Shown: piece by piece, positions 8,724-16,475 of the stretch
Numbering within the stretch: the stretch's first letter is position 1
Layout of the letters: each line of letters opens with the position of its first letter
Assembly: GCF_003011925.2 (NCBI RefSeq)
Contig: NZ_PXXU01000027.1
Location: 1-46,959, forward strand
Reading direction: 5' to 3'
Length of the DNA stretch: 46,959 nt
Source of the DNA: Nitrosomonas supralitoralis
GTDB taxonomy: Bacteria; Pseudomonadota; Gammaproteobacteria; Burkholderiales; Nitrosomonadaceae
Program-made: the position numbers and the translations under genes
Notes under the pieces: generated by a model
Databases searched by the model: none
What the model saw: the letters and a program-made list of their open reading frames with translations, nothing else
Told to the model about the DNA's origin: nothing

Positions 8724-10025
8724 ATGTATCCATTTTTTTCTTTCAAACAAAAAAGCTTAGCGCTGTTGCTGCTAACGCTTGTCATCAATTCTCCCGATGT
8801 CCTTGCCAATAGATTAAGCTTCAGTACCACAACTGATTTCACCACAGGCAAATACGGCGGGACTAGTTCAACGGATATCTGGTATGTACCTTTCACAGCT
8901 CGCTACGACAATGGTCGAGCATCTTTCAGGGTGATTGTTCCTTATCTCAATATCACCGGACCAGGCAATGTACTCGGTCCGGGGATTGGAGGTATTGTTG
9001 ACGGTGGAGGCCCCATTGTCGGAGGAGGTTTTGGTGGCGGTAGTCCAGGGAGTTCTAGCGTCATAGTTGTTTGCGATGAAAATACGCAAAATTGCTCAGG
9101 TGTTAATCCAGGACGCGAAGGAAGTAATTCAGGTTCAGAAGGCGGAAGGGGAAGTGGCGGCGGCGGTGACAACAGAGGGAGTGGTGGTGGTGGCGGTGGC
9201 GACAACAGCGGGAGCGGTGGTGGCGGTGGCGACAACAGCGGGAGCGGTGGTGGCGGTGGCGACAACAGCGGGAGCGGTGGTGGCGGTGGTGACAACAGCG
9301 GGAGCGGTGGTGGTGACAACAGCGGAAGTAGCGGTGGTGGTGGCGGTGACAACAGCGGAAGTGGCGGTGGTGGTGGCAACAACAGCGGAAGTGGCGGCGG
9401 TGATGACAACAGCGGGAGTGGCGGTGGCGGAACTGGCGCTGACAGCTTAAGCGATGTGATAAATTCATTGAGATTGAGTAAAACTAGCGCTGCTGGTTTT
9501 ACAGGCGGCATTCCATTGGGTGGGTCATCGCTGAGCAGTACAACCAAATCTGGGTTGGGGGATATCGTAGCCGCATTCAGTTATAATTTGATTGATCATG
9601 CGCCTACAGGCATTGCCTTTGATATTACAACCCGTATAAAAATACCGACTGCCAGTGCTAAGCAGAATATGGGAAGTGGTCAAGTCGATTATGCTATTCA
9701 AGGTGATTTGTTTAAAACAGTTTCCAAGTTCACACTAAGCGCAACTTTCGGCTACAGAATATTGGGCAACCCGTCAGGGATTATTTTTCATAATGTGCTC
9801 TATGGTGCCGCAGGTGCTGGATATCAATTGTCCCCCAGTATCGCTATAGGGACAAATTACACAATGGGACAATCGCCTGTGCGCTTGGAAGACAGTAGAG
9901 ACCTCACTTTATATCTTTCGCAGCGAATTACAAATAGTTTCAGACTGAATGCCTACGGGATAAGAGGTTTTTCCGATCGCAGTCCTGGTTGGGGAGGTGG
10001 TATCAATATGCGTTATATCTTTTAG
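8724..10025 (+). CDS. Outer-membrane beta-barrel protein with Gly/Ser/Asn-rich loop
   Basis: The ATG at 8724 is preferred because AAGG lies five bases upstream and it directly begins a signal peptide (MYPFFSFKQK, core LALLLLTLVI, cleavage near VLA). Earlier in-frame starts at 8676 (TTG) and 8685 have no ribosome-binding site. From this start the protein has 433 residues. After ~60 residues of alternating beta-strand pattern comes a ~150-residue insert of almost only Gly, Ser, Asn and Asp, encoded partly by a 30-bp tandem repeat. The last ~190 residues return to amphipathic strands and end in Tyr-Ile-Phe, the C-terminal aromatic typical of BAM-assembled barrels. The insert probably forms a long flexible loop between early strands, on the surface or in the periplasm. 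Function unknown; porin, transporter and adhesin are all possible. Confidence 0.7.
   Translation: MYPFFSFKQKSLALLLLTLVINSPDVLANRLSFSTTTDFTTGKYGGTSSTDIWYVPFTARYDNGRASFRVIVPYLNITGPGNVLGPGIGGIVDGGGPIVGGGFGGGSPGSSSVIVVCDENTQNCSGVNPGREGSNSGSEGGRGSGGGGDNRGSGGGGGGDNSGSGGGGGDNSGSGGGGGDNSGSGGGGGDNSGSGGGDNSGSSGGGGGDNSGSGGGGGNNSGSGGGDDNSGSGGGGTGADSLSDVINSLRLSKTSAAGFTGGIPLGGSSLSSTTKSGLGDIVAAFSYNLIDHAPTGIAFDITTRIKIPTASAKQNMGSGQVDYAIQGDLFKTVSKFTLSATFGYRILGNPSGIIFHNVLYGAAGAGYQLSPSIAIGTNYTMGQSPVRLEDSRDLTLYLSQRITNSFRLNAYGIRGFSDRSPGWGGGINMRYIF
9168..9420 (+). repeat. 30-bp tandem repeat encoding GDNSGSGGGG units
   Basis: GACAACAGCGGGAGCGGT recurs at 9201, 9231, 9261 and 9291 with exact 30-bp spacing, flanked by degenerate copies at 9168, 9315 and 9348. 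Each unit encodes ten residues of Gly/Ser/Asp/Asn. The near-identity of the central units suggests slippage-driven copy-number variation. Confidence 0.85.
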
Positions 10026-10532
10026 AAATTAGGTGCTTGCCAAGTTATCGATATCGAAACTCGATGCCAATGACAATCCTCAATGATTTATTTTCACAAG
10101 TATTGTCATTTTTTCATTTATATTTTTGCCAGCAAACATAGATGATCGCGAGCAACATGAACAGCAGTCATTGCAGTAATCTGACTAGGGCTCAATGCAA
10201 GCGTGACTTCTAAATATCCATTTCGATCAGCATACCTCAATGTGTCTAGCCATAAAGTCGCCGTTCCAAGGGTGAATCCCAGTTTGCATTGAATATCAGT
10301 GATCAATAATCCATCTATTTGATCCTATAGTAGTAGAATGCTCTCATATCGCTTACAATATTCCTTTGTCTATAATCAAAACATTAAAATCCCGTGATAA
10401 TATGATGCGGGTTACAACAGATTCAGGTATTGTCAATTAATTAACATATGCGACAATTGATCTTTGCAGGCAGATCCGATTATCCTCAGATGCAGATGCA
10501 AATATAAAATTAAGCTGTGTTTTAAAAACGCT
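10026..10532. other. Intergenic region with no convincing gene
   Basis: The only notable frame is a 62-codon minus-strand ORF (10118-10306) starting at TTG without a good ribosome-binding site. Its composition (LRYADRNGYLEVTLALSP) is protein-like, but I recognise no family and it may be a remnant. The rest is AT-rich and presumably holds the rlpA-like promoter. Confidence 0.35.
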
Positions 10533-11036
10533 ATGCAACCGACAGTTTATTGCAAGCAAGTTAGTATGATGATGTTGATCGCTGTCTTGATCAGCGGTTG
10601 CGCTTCAATGTTCTCCGGTCATCCGTCGCGCCCCTCAGGGGTTTCTATTCAGCGTGCGCCCAATCTTGCTGCGCCGTACAACAAGCCATATAAAGTACGC
10701 GGAATCACCTATTATCCGATGCGATCAGCAGTTGGATATCGAGAAGTTGGCCATGCATCCTGGTATGGTACAGAATCGGGCAATCGCACGGCAATGGGAA
10801 CACGCTTTGTTCCGCATGGTCTGACTGCTGCTCACAAAACACTGCCCCTGCCATCTAGAGTCAGAGTTACTAATCTGAAGAACGGTCGTCATGTTGATGT
10901 ACTAGTTAATGATAGAGGACCTTTTAAGAAAGGCAGAGTCATTGATCTATCACATGGTGCAGCAAAGAAAATTGGCTTGCATGGGGTAGATAAAGTAAAA
11001 ATCGAGCATCTCAACGACAATATCAGCAAGAAGTAG
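10533..11036 (+). CDS. RlpA-like septal-ring lipoprotein (double-psi beta-barrel)
   Basis: Start placed at ATG 10533, giving a 167-residue prolipoprotein whose signal peptide ends in the lipobox LISGC; an upstream in-frame TTG (10464) is unlikely, while ATG 10566 is an alternative. The mature part has the RlpA signature: YKVRGITYYPM, ASWYG, LTAAHKTLPLPSRVRVTNL and VNDRGPF, which form the double-psi beta-barrel. In characterised RlpA proteins this domain is a lytic transglycosylase acting on denuded glycan strands, and the Asp of NDRGPF is part of the conserved site. The segment after ASWYG is shorter than usual and there is no C-terminal SPOR domain, so septal targeting by denuded glycans may be lost. 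Expected in the outer membrane facing the periplasm. Monocistronic by spacing. Confidence 0.85.
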   Translation: MQPTVYCKQVSMMMLIAVLISGCASMFSGHPSRPSGVSIQRAPNLAAPYNKPYKVRGITYYPMRSAVGYREVGHASWYGTESGNRTAMGTRFVPHGLTAAHKTLPLPSRVRVTNLKNGRHVDVLVNDRGPFKKGRVIDLSHGAAKKIGLHGVDKVKIEHLNDNISKK

Positions 11037-11196
11037 GTAATAACCCGAAATTATTCCGATCCGGTGGCTTAATCGCCTCTTTGCAAACGCGCGCATCAAT
11101 CTAAATCTGATATATCATTACCTTTACATGAAGAGGTAGAATCTTAGAGAATGATCGGATACTGTCAACCAAGACTATTTTGAAAGACAGCAAGAA

Positions 11197-11916
11197 ATGA
11201 CCACACGAAACATCTCGACTGACCGTGCAATCGCCATGCTGTCTGTGATTAAAGGATTTCAATCTCTTTCGCCGCGAGATATTGAAATAATTGCAGCTGT
11301 TTGTCACTGGCACCGCTATGAAGCGGGAAATGAAATTGTGCGTTATCACGATCAGACCAACAGCGCATTTTTTATTGTACAGGGTGAAATTCGAGTAATG
11401 TTTCACAGCTTATCGGGGCAGGAAGTTATCTTGTGCGATTTGCCAACGGGTGAAATGTTTGGTGAATTGACAGCAATAGATGGCCATCCCCGTTCGGCTA
11501 CTGCAATTGCCAAGAGTAGTGTATTGCTGGCATCAATGACTGCACCGGAATTCCAGAATCTGGTTTATAGCAATCGTCAACTCGCGGAAATCATTCTAAA
11601 ACGCCTAACCGGGCAGGTGCGACGCCTGACCGAGCGTGTTTATGATTATAGTACGCTAGCGGTACGTAATCGTATTCAGGTAGAATTGTTACGCTTGGCG
11701 AGGAATCACATGATATCCGCAAATGCCGCGGTTATTTCTCCGGCACCCACCCAAACTGAAATCGCCAATCTGGTTAGCACACACCGTGAAGCCGTTTCGC
11801 GCGAACTGAATATATTGATCAGAAGTAAATTGATATTGCGCCAAGGTCATAATTTGCATGTGCTGGACATTGCAAAGCTAACTGAAATGGTCAACGAGGC
11901 GCGTGGCAGCTTTTGA
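11197..11916 (+). CDS. Crp/Fnr family transcriptional regulator
   Basis: Encodes 239 residues. Residues ~15-140 are a cyclic-nucleotide-binding domain with a phosphate-binding cassette GELTAIDGHPRSATAIA that keeps the Glu and Arg-Ser used by CRP to bind cAMP. The four-cysteine cluster of Fnr is absent, so oxygen sensing through an iron-sulfur cluster is not expected. A long dimerisation helix follows. Residues ~185-205 (TQTEIANLVSTHREAVSREL) are the HTH_Crp helix-turn-helix. The regulator is probably a cAMP-type activator or repressor, but effector and targets cannot be read from sequence. It stands alone between the rlpA-like gene and lolC. Confidence 0.88.
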   Translation: MTTRNISTDRAIAMLSVIKGFQSLSPRDIEIIAAVCHWHRYEAGNEIVRYHDQTNSAFFIVQGEIRVMFHSLSGQEVILCDLPTGEMFGELTAIDGHPRSATAIAKSSVLLASMTAPEFQNLVYSNRQLAEIILKRLTGQVRRLTERVYDYSTLAVRNRIQVELLRLARNHMISANAAVISPAPTQTEIANLVSTHREAVSRELNILIRSKLILRQGHNLHVLDIAKLTEMVNEARGSF

Positions 11917-12025
11917 CGGAAACTCTTGCAGCAATAGATCCTAATCACAATTTCAGATTATTTTGTTAAGCTGCTTGTAAATGTGGCAAACTTCATAGTC
12001 AAACTTATTACAGGTATTATCATTT

Positions 12026-13273
12026 GTGTCTCCCTATGAACTTTTCATTGGTTTGCGCTATACGCGTGCCAAAAAACGCAATCATTTCATTTCGTTTATA
12101 TCTTTAATCTCCCTAATGGGCATAACACTTGGGATGACAGCATTAATTACTGTGATGTCAGTGATGAACGGTTTCCAAAAAGAAGTGCGTACTCGAATTT
12201 TGGGTGTTGCCTCGCACGTTCAGATTGGTAGCATTCACGGTAATTTGAGCCATTGGCAGCAAACAGCAGAAGAAGCAGCCAAGCATCCAGCGGTAGAAGC
12301 CGCCGCACCCTATGTCAGTGCGCAAGGTATGCTGTCACACAATCAAGTTGTACAGGGCGTCCTGGTGCGCGGCATCTTGCCTGCAATGGAAGATCAAGTG
12401 GCCGATTTCTCGAAAACAATGATAAGTGGCGATTTAAATCATCTGGTACCAGGAGAATTTGGTATCGTGATCGGTATGGAATTGGCTCGTGCGATGGGTA
12501 CCTTCCTCGGTGATAAAATTGTTCTGATCTCACCCCAAGGACAAGTTACACCTGCAGGCATTCTACCGCGTTTGAAACAATTTACTGTCGTTGGAATCTT
12601 CGAAGTAGGACATTTTGAATATGATTCCGGATTGGTTCTAATTCATATGTTTGACGCACAAAAATTGTATCGTATGGAGAACGACGATGTTTCGGGTGTA
12701 CGCTTGAAACTGAAGGATTTGTTTCAAGCGCCCAAAGTGGTGCAAGAGTTGCCTGCAATGTTGACGATTGACAGTTATATCAGCGACTGGACCAGACAGC
12801 ACGCTAACTATTTTCGTGCGATTCAAATCGAAAAACGCATGCTGTCCTTAATTCTGGCCCTAATTATTGCAGTTGCAGCATTCAATATTGTTTCCACACT
12901 GGTAATGGCTGTGACTGACAAAGAATCTGACATCGCAATTTTACGCACACTCGGCGCAAGCCCACGCAGTATTATGAAGATATTCATCGTCCAAGGAACG
13001 TTTATTGGGGTCTTTGGCACTATCCTCGGCGTAGCCGGCGGTATGCTGTTAGCTTATAATGTAGGGGAAGTGGTAGCATTTATTGAAGGTTTGTTTAATA
13101 TTCAATTCCTTTCGCGGGAGATTTACTACATCAGTAAGATCCCAACCGATCCGCAGATGACGGATATCACAACCGTTGCCGTAACTTCCTTTGTTCTCAG
13201 TTTGCTGGCAACGATTTACCCCAGCTATCGTGCATCCAAAGTGAACCCGGCGGAGGCATTGCGCTATGAATGA
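12026..13273 (+). CDS. lolC: Lipoprotein-releasing ABC transporter permease LolC/E
   Basis: Encodes 415 residues from a GTG start. It has the LolC/LolE plan: an N-terminal transmembrane helix ([21 protein letters not shown]) with the conserved [10 protein letters not shown] following, a ~200-residue periplasmic domain, then three C-terminal membrane segments and the FtsX-like end [12 protein letters not shown]. With LolD it extracts mature lipoproteins from the inner membrane and passes them to LolA. Only one permease gene is present here, directly followed by lolD with an 8-bp overlap, so it may act as a homodimer (LolF-like) unless a second permease lies elsewhere. The partner outer-membrane receptor lolB is in this window at 40 kb. 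Confidence 0.93.
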   Translation: MSPYELFIGLRYTRAKKRNHFISFISLISLMGITLGMTALITVMSVMNGFQKEVRTRILGVASHVQIGSIHGNLSHWQQTAEEAAKHPAVEAAAPYVSAQGMLSHNQVVQGVLVRGILPAMEDQVADFSKTMISGDLNHLVPGEFGIVIGMELARAMGTFLGDKIVLISPQGQVTPAGILPRLKQFTVVGIFEVGHFEYDSGLVLIHMFDAQKLYRMENDDVSGVRLKLKDLFQAPKVVQELPAMLTIDSYISDWTRQHANYFRAIQIEKRMLSLILALIIAVAAFNIVSTLVMAVTDKESDIAILRTLGASPRSIMKIFIVQGTFIGVFGTILGVAGGMLLAYNVGEVVAFIEGLFNIQFLSREIYYISKIPTDPQMTDITTVAVTSFVLSLLATIYPSYRASKVNPAEALRYE

Positions 13274-13955
13274 TGTGGTTCTTTCCTGCCGTAATCTGAT
13301 CAAGCAGTTTTCGCAAGGAGAATTAGCCGTTCCGGTATTAAAGGGTATTAATCTGGATCTGGTCAAAGGAGAAATGCTGGCGATTGTCGGCGCGTCAGGT
13401 TCGGGCAAAAGCACTTTACTGCATGTGCTTGGCGGGTTGGATGCACCGACTAGCGGGAGCATTCGGATTCTCGGGCAAGATATCGCCCATATCACCGAAG
13501 AAGAACGTTGCCGGTTACGCAACGGTTCGCTTGGTTTTATATATCAATTTCATCATTTACTGATGGAATTCAGCGCATTGGAGAATGTAGCCATGCCGCT
13601 GCTGATTCGCCGTTTGCCGAATCGAGAGGCCTATGATCGCGCAGCCGAAATGTTACGGCTGGTTGGTTTGAGCCATCGCTTAACACATACCCCGGGCGAA
13701 TTATCTGGCGGCGAGCGCCAGCGCGCAGCTGTTGCGCGTGCCTTGGTTACACAACCTGCCTGCATTCTGGCTGATGAGCCGACAGGAAATCTTGACCGGA
13801 AAACGGCTGAGCATGTATTTGATTTGATGCTGGAGTTGAATCGTAAGATTAATGCCAGTCTGATCATAGTTACACATGACACAAGTTTGGCTAATCGCGC
13901 ACAGCGTATCCAGCAACTAATAGATGGAGTTTTATGCGATGTGCCGAATGCATAA
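13266..13955 (+). CDS. lolD: Lipoprotein-releasing ABC transporter ATPase LolD
   Basis: Encodes 229 residues and overlaps lolC by 8 bp (ATGAATGA), implying translational coupling. ABC ATPase motifs are all present in order: Walker [10 protein letters not shown] (~residues 42-50), a Q-loop region (FIYQFHHLL), signature LSGGERQR, Walker [13 protein letters not shown], and the H-loop in VTHD. The [18 protein letters not shown] segment is typical of LolD/MacB-type ATPases. It energises lipoprotein release from the cytoplasmic side of the inner membrane. Confidence 0.95.
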   Translation: MNDVVLSCRNLIKQFSQGELAVPVLKGINLDLVKGEMLAIVGASGSGKSTLLHVLGGLDAPTSGSIRILGQDIAHITEEERCRLRNGSLGFIYQFHHLLMEFSALENVAMPLLIRRLPNREAYDRAAEMLRLVGLSHRLTHTPGELSGGERQRAAVARALVTQPACILADEPTGNLDRKTAEHVFDLMLELNRKINASLIIVTHDTSLANRAQRIQQLIDGVLCDVPNA

Positions 13956-14005
13956 TGTTTATCTAAGCGAATCTATGTTTTCTGATCCTTTTTTATAACT
14001 GACTT

Positions 14006-15715
14006 ATGCGTACTTTATTCACGTATATCATGGTCTTTCCCCGCCGCAGTACGTTTGTTCTGTTCGCATTATTGATTGCGGGTATCGCTGAAGGATTGAG
14101 TCTGACTGCATTACTACCGCTGCTATCAATTGCTGTTGGCGATTCAAGCGGATCAGGTGATTCCGGCATCGGTAAATTTATAGAAAACACACTGCAAGAC
14201 ATCGGTATTGAACCAACATTGGATACGATCTTGATCATTATCGTCGGCGGCATGTTTTTTAAGGGATTGGTGCTGTTGCTGGCGAATCGCCAGGTAGGCT
14301 ACACCGTTGCGCATGTCGCTACAGCATTACGACTGGATTTGATTGAAGCTTTGCTAGCTAGTCGCTGGTCGTATTATTTACGGCAGCCTGTCGGAGCACT
14401 TGCAAACTCGGTTGCAACTGAAGCCTACCGTGCTGCTAATGGTTTTGAGCACAGTGTGAACGTGTTGGCGTTAGCCATTCAAGTGCTGGTATATTCAATT
14501 GTGGCACTATTCATCTCATGGGAAGCGACGCTGGCTTCGCTAGTGATCGGTTTTTTTTTACTGATTGCGTTGAATCGCTTAGTCAGTGCAACCCGTCGTG
14601 CAGGCACAAAACAAACTCATTTGTTGCGCAACCTACTTACTTATTTATCTGATGTGCTCGGCTCTGTGAAATCGCTAAAAGCTATGGCGCGAGATAATGT
14701 GGCCGATGCCATTTTGCATGAACAGACGCAGCATCTGGAAAAAGCAACGCGCCGGGAGGTAATGAACCGAGCAGCTCTGACTGCATTGCAAGAGCCCATA
14801 CTTGCTGCGCTGACCGCAGCCGGTTTGTACTTTGCGTTAGTGGTGTGGGAATTATCGCTACCAGAAGTGATGTTGATGGTATTTTTGCTAACCCGTATTC
14901 TGGGACTGTTAAACAAGGCACAGCGCAGACATCAGCAGCTTGCTGCACAAGAAAGTGCATATTGGGCATTGCGCAAAGCTGCCGAAGAGGCACGCGCAGC
15001 GGCGGAAAGATCGACCGGAACAAAACAACCAACACTGCAGGAGGGCATTGTCTTGCAGCATGTAAGATTTAGCTATGGACAGAAAACCATTTTCAATGAT
15101 TTGAATATCGAAATTCCGGTCAATTCATTTACAGCTGTGATGGGCCCATCCGGTGCTGGCAAAAGTACCTTGCTGGATTTGTTATGTGGATTGACCGAAC
15201 CACAGTCCGGTGAGGTCCGGATTGACAACACATCCTTACACGATATTAATCTGCGTCAATGGCGCCACATGATCGGCTATGTCTCACAAGACACGGTTTT
15301 ATTGCACGATACTGTCATGAATAACATACTGGTTGGAGAACCCACCTTAACAGTCGATGACGCAGAGCGGGCGCTGCGTCAGGCCGGAGCCTGGGATTTT
15401 GTAAGCGCTTTGCCGGAAGGGTTGCAAACGGTTGTGGGTGAACGCGGCGGCTTACTTTCAGGGGGACAACGGCAACGTGTCGCGATTGCGCGAGCATTGG
15501 CTCATAGTCCGTCTTTCTTGATTCTCGATGAACCTACCAGCGCATTAGATCCCGAAAGCGAACGTGCTATCTGCGAAACGTTACAAGACCTGGCCAAGAA
15601 TCTAACCATTATTGCTGTTTCACATCAACCAGCGGTCATAAACGCAGCAGATCGTGTTTTTATACTTTCGAATGGAGTCGCAGAACCTTTATCGCAAGAA
15701 TCTCAGAGTCATTAG
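14006..15715 (+). CDS. MsbA-type ABC exporter (fused membrane and ATPase domains)
   Basis: Encodes 569 residues. Residues ~1-315 form an ABC type-1 transmembrane domain with about six helices (first FVLFALLIAGIAEGLSLTAL). Residues ~345-560 are the ATPase: Walker A GPSGAGKST, Q-loop VSQD, signature LSGGQRQR, Walker B FLILDEPTSALD, and H-loop VSHQ. This half-transporter should homodimerise in the inner membrane and export lipid, peptide or polysaccharide. It is 50 bp after lolD in the same direction and may share its transcript. No accessory genes reveal the substrate, so an msbA symbol is not assigned. The linker at ~315-345 is alanine- and charge-rich. Confidence 0.88.
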   Translation: MRTLFTYIMVFPRRSTFVLFALLIAGIAEGLSLTALLPLLSIAVGDSSGSGDSGIGKFIENTLQDIGIEPTLDTILIIIVGGMFFKGLVLLLANRQVGYTVAHVATALRLDLIEALLASRWSYYLRQPVGALANSVATEAYRAANGFEHSVNVLALAIQVLVYSIVALFISWEATLASLVIGFFLLIALNRLVSATRRAGTKQTHLLRNLLTYLSDVLGSVKSLKAMARDNVADAILHEQTQHLEKATRREVMNRAALTALQEPILAALTAAGLYFALVVWELSLPEVMLMVFLLTRILGLLNKAQRRHQQLAAQESAYWALRKAAEEARAAAERSTGTKQPTLQEGIVLQHVRFSYGQKTIFNDLNIEIPVNSFTAVMGPSGAGKSTLLDLLCGLTEPQSGEVRIDNTSLHDINLRQWRHMIGYVSQDTVLLHDTVMNNILVGEPTLTVDDAERALRQAGAWDFVSALPEGLQTVVGERGGLLSGGQRQRVAIARALAHSPSFLILDEPTSALDPESERAICETLQDLAKNLTIIAVSHQPAVINAADRVFILSNGVAEPLSQESQSH

Positions 15716-15736
15716 CGCGCAGAGCAATAAGTCGAT

Positions 15737-15772
15737 CTGAGAGGGTTTTCTAGACGAAAAACCCGAACTCAG
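15737..15772. terminator. Bidirectional terminator between convergent genes
   Basis: CTGAG-A-GGGTTTT (15737-15749) pairs with AAAACCC-GAA-CTCAG (15758-15772). The A/T-rich inner stem supplies T-runs on both strands. It sits between the stop codons of the rightward ABC exporter and the leftward ydbL-like gene. Confidence 0.75.
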
Positions 15773-15780
15773 GTGATTGA

Positions 15781-16131
15781 TTATTTCTGTCTCCATTGTC
15801 CGTTGATTTGAATCCAGGTTCCGGGCGGAACTTTCTGGATAATTTCTTCAGCATATACTTTGCCTACCTGGTTAATATCAACGCCCTGTGCAGCTGCTTT
15901 TTCCTGATAGATTGCTTTGCGTTTAGCGTTAATTGTATTGACTTCAGCCTGAGCACTTGGCTCTCTGGCGACGACATAGCCAGTAACGCTTTCACCAATT
16001 GCACCGGAGGCGCGCAAACTTTCCAGACTCTCGGCCCATGATGGTATTGCATAAAGTGCAAACGTCAGAAAAACAGCTCCAAAAAATCTGGGTAGAGGGT
16101 TCTTAGTAATCATCTTTAGAATACGCTGCAT
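15781..16131 (-). CDS. ydbL: YdbL family (DUF1318) periplasmic protein
   Basis: Encodes 116 residues. The signal peptide (FFGAVFLTFALYAIPSWA) is followed by the DUF1318 core: ESLRASGAIGESVTGYVV, then VNTINAKRKAIYQEKAAAQGV, and PGTWIQINGQWRQK at the end. An AAGG-type ribosome-binding site precedes ATG 16131. It is the third gene of the leftward ydbH-ynbE-ydbL operon, the same order as in Escherichia coli. There YdbH and YnbE form an inner-to-outer membrane bridge for phospholipid transport and YdbL is an associated periplasmic factor. The same role is expected here by family and context. Confidence 0.88.
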   Translation of the reverse strand: MQRILKMITKNPLPRFFGAVFLTFALYAIPSWAESLESLRASGAIGESVTGYVVAREPSAQAEVNTINAKRKAIYQEKAAAQGVDINQVGKVYAEEIIQKVPPGTWIQINGQWRQK

Positions 16132-16156
16132 AATGTTTTCCTTGTCTCGTGAACTA

Positions 16157-16372
16157 TTAGAAGATGTCAGGATTGGCGACGATATCTTTTTTGGCTTCTT
16201 CTTCTAGTTTTACCCGAATATCAGCGTCAAGCTTAATATTGAGATTTATTGTAATTGGTTCCTTGGGTGATTCCACTTTAACCGTGGGCGCACACGATGC
16301 GATTGCCACGCAATAAAAAATTAAGATTGCTTTGATAAGTAGAGCGTTTGATACTCGATCAATTTTACACAT
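16157..16372 (-). CDS. ynbE: YnbE family outer-membrane lipoprotein
   Basis: Encodes 71 residues from ATG 16372, which has AAGGAG seven bases upstream; an ATG 13 codons earlier lacks one. The signal peptide ends in the lipobox IASC, and the mature part begins APTVKVESPKEPITINLNIKLDADIRVKLEE, the characteristic YnbE segment. In E. coli YnbE sits in the outer membrane and pairs with the C-terminal end of YdbH. It lies between ydbH and ydbL on one transcript. Confidence 0.88.
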   Translation of the reverse strand: MCKIDRVSNALLIKAILIFYCVAIASCAPTVKVESPKEPITINLNIKLDADIRVKLEEEAKKDIVANPDIF

Positions 16373-16475
16373 GATAGCACTCCTTTTTTCTGGTAAATTT
16401 CCGAGCTTCATTTAAGCTGAAAATCTGGTAATGAGCATTACAGTGCCCTGTATCTACAATCTAGCGCAACCAAAC

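Noticed and set aside
9168..9420. Possible CRISPR array
   Set aside because: The repeats are in-frame coding units with no unique spacers.
8942..9547. Long proline- and leucine-rich ORF on the minus strand opposite the Gly-rich loop
   Set aside because: It is the antisense reading of GGT/GGC repeats; composition is forced by the repeat and there is no ribosome-binding site.
10118..10306. Small minus-strand hypothetical gene
   Set aside because: TTG start without a good ribosome-binding site and no recognisable family; kept only as a note in the intergenic entry.
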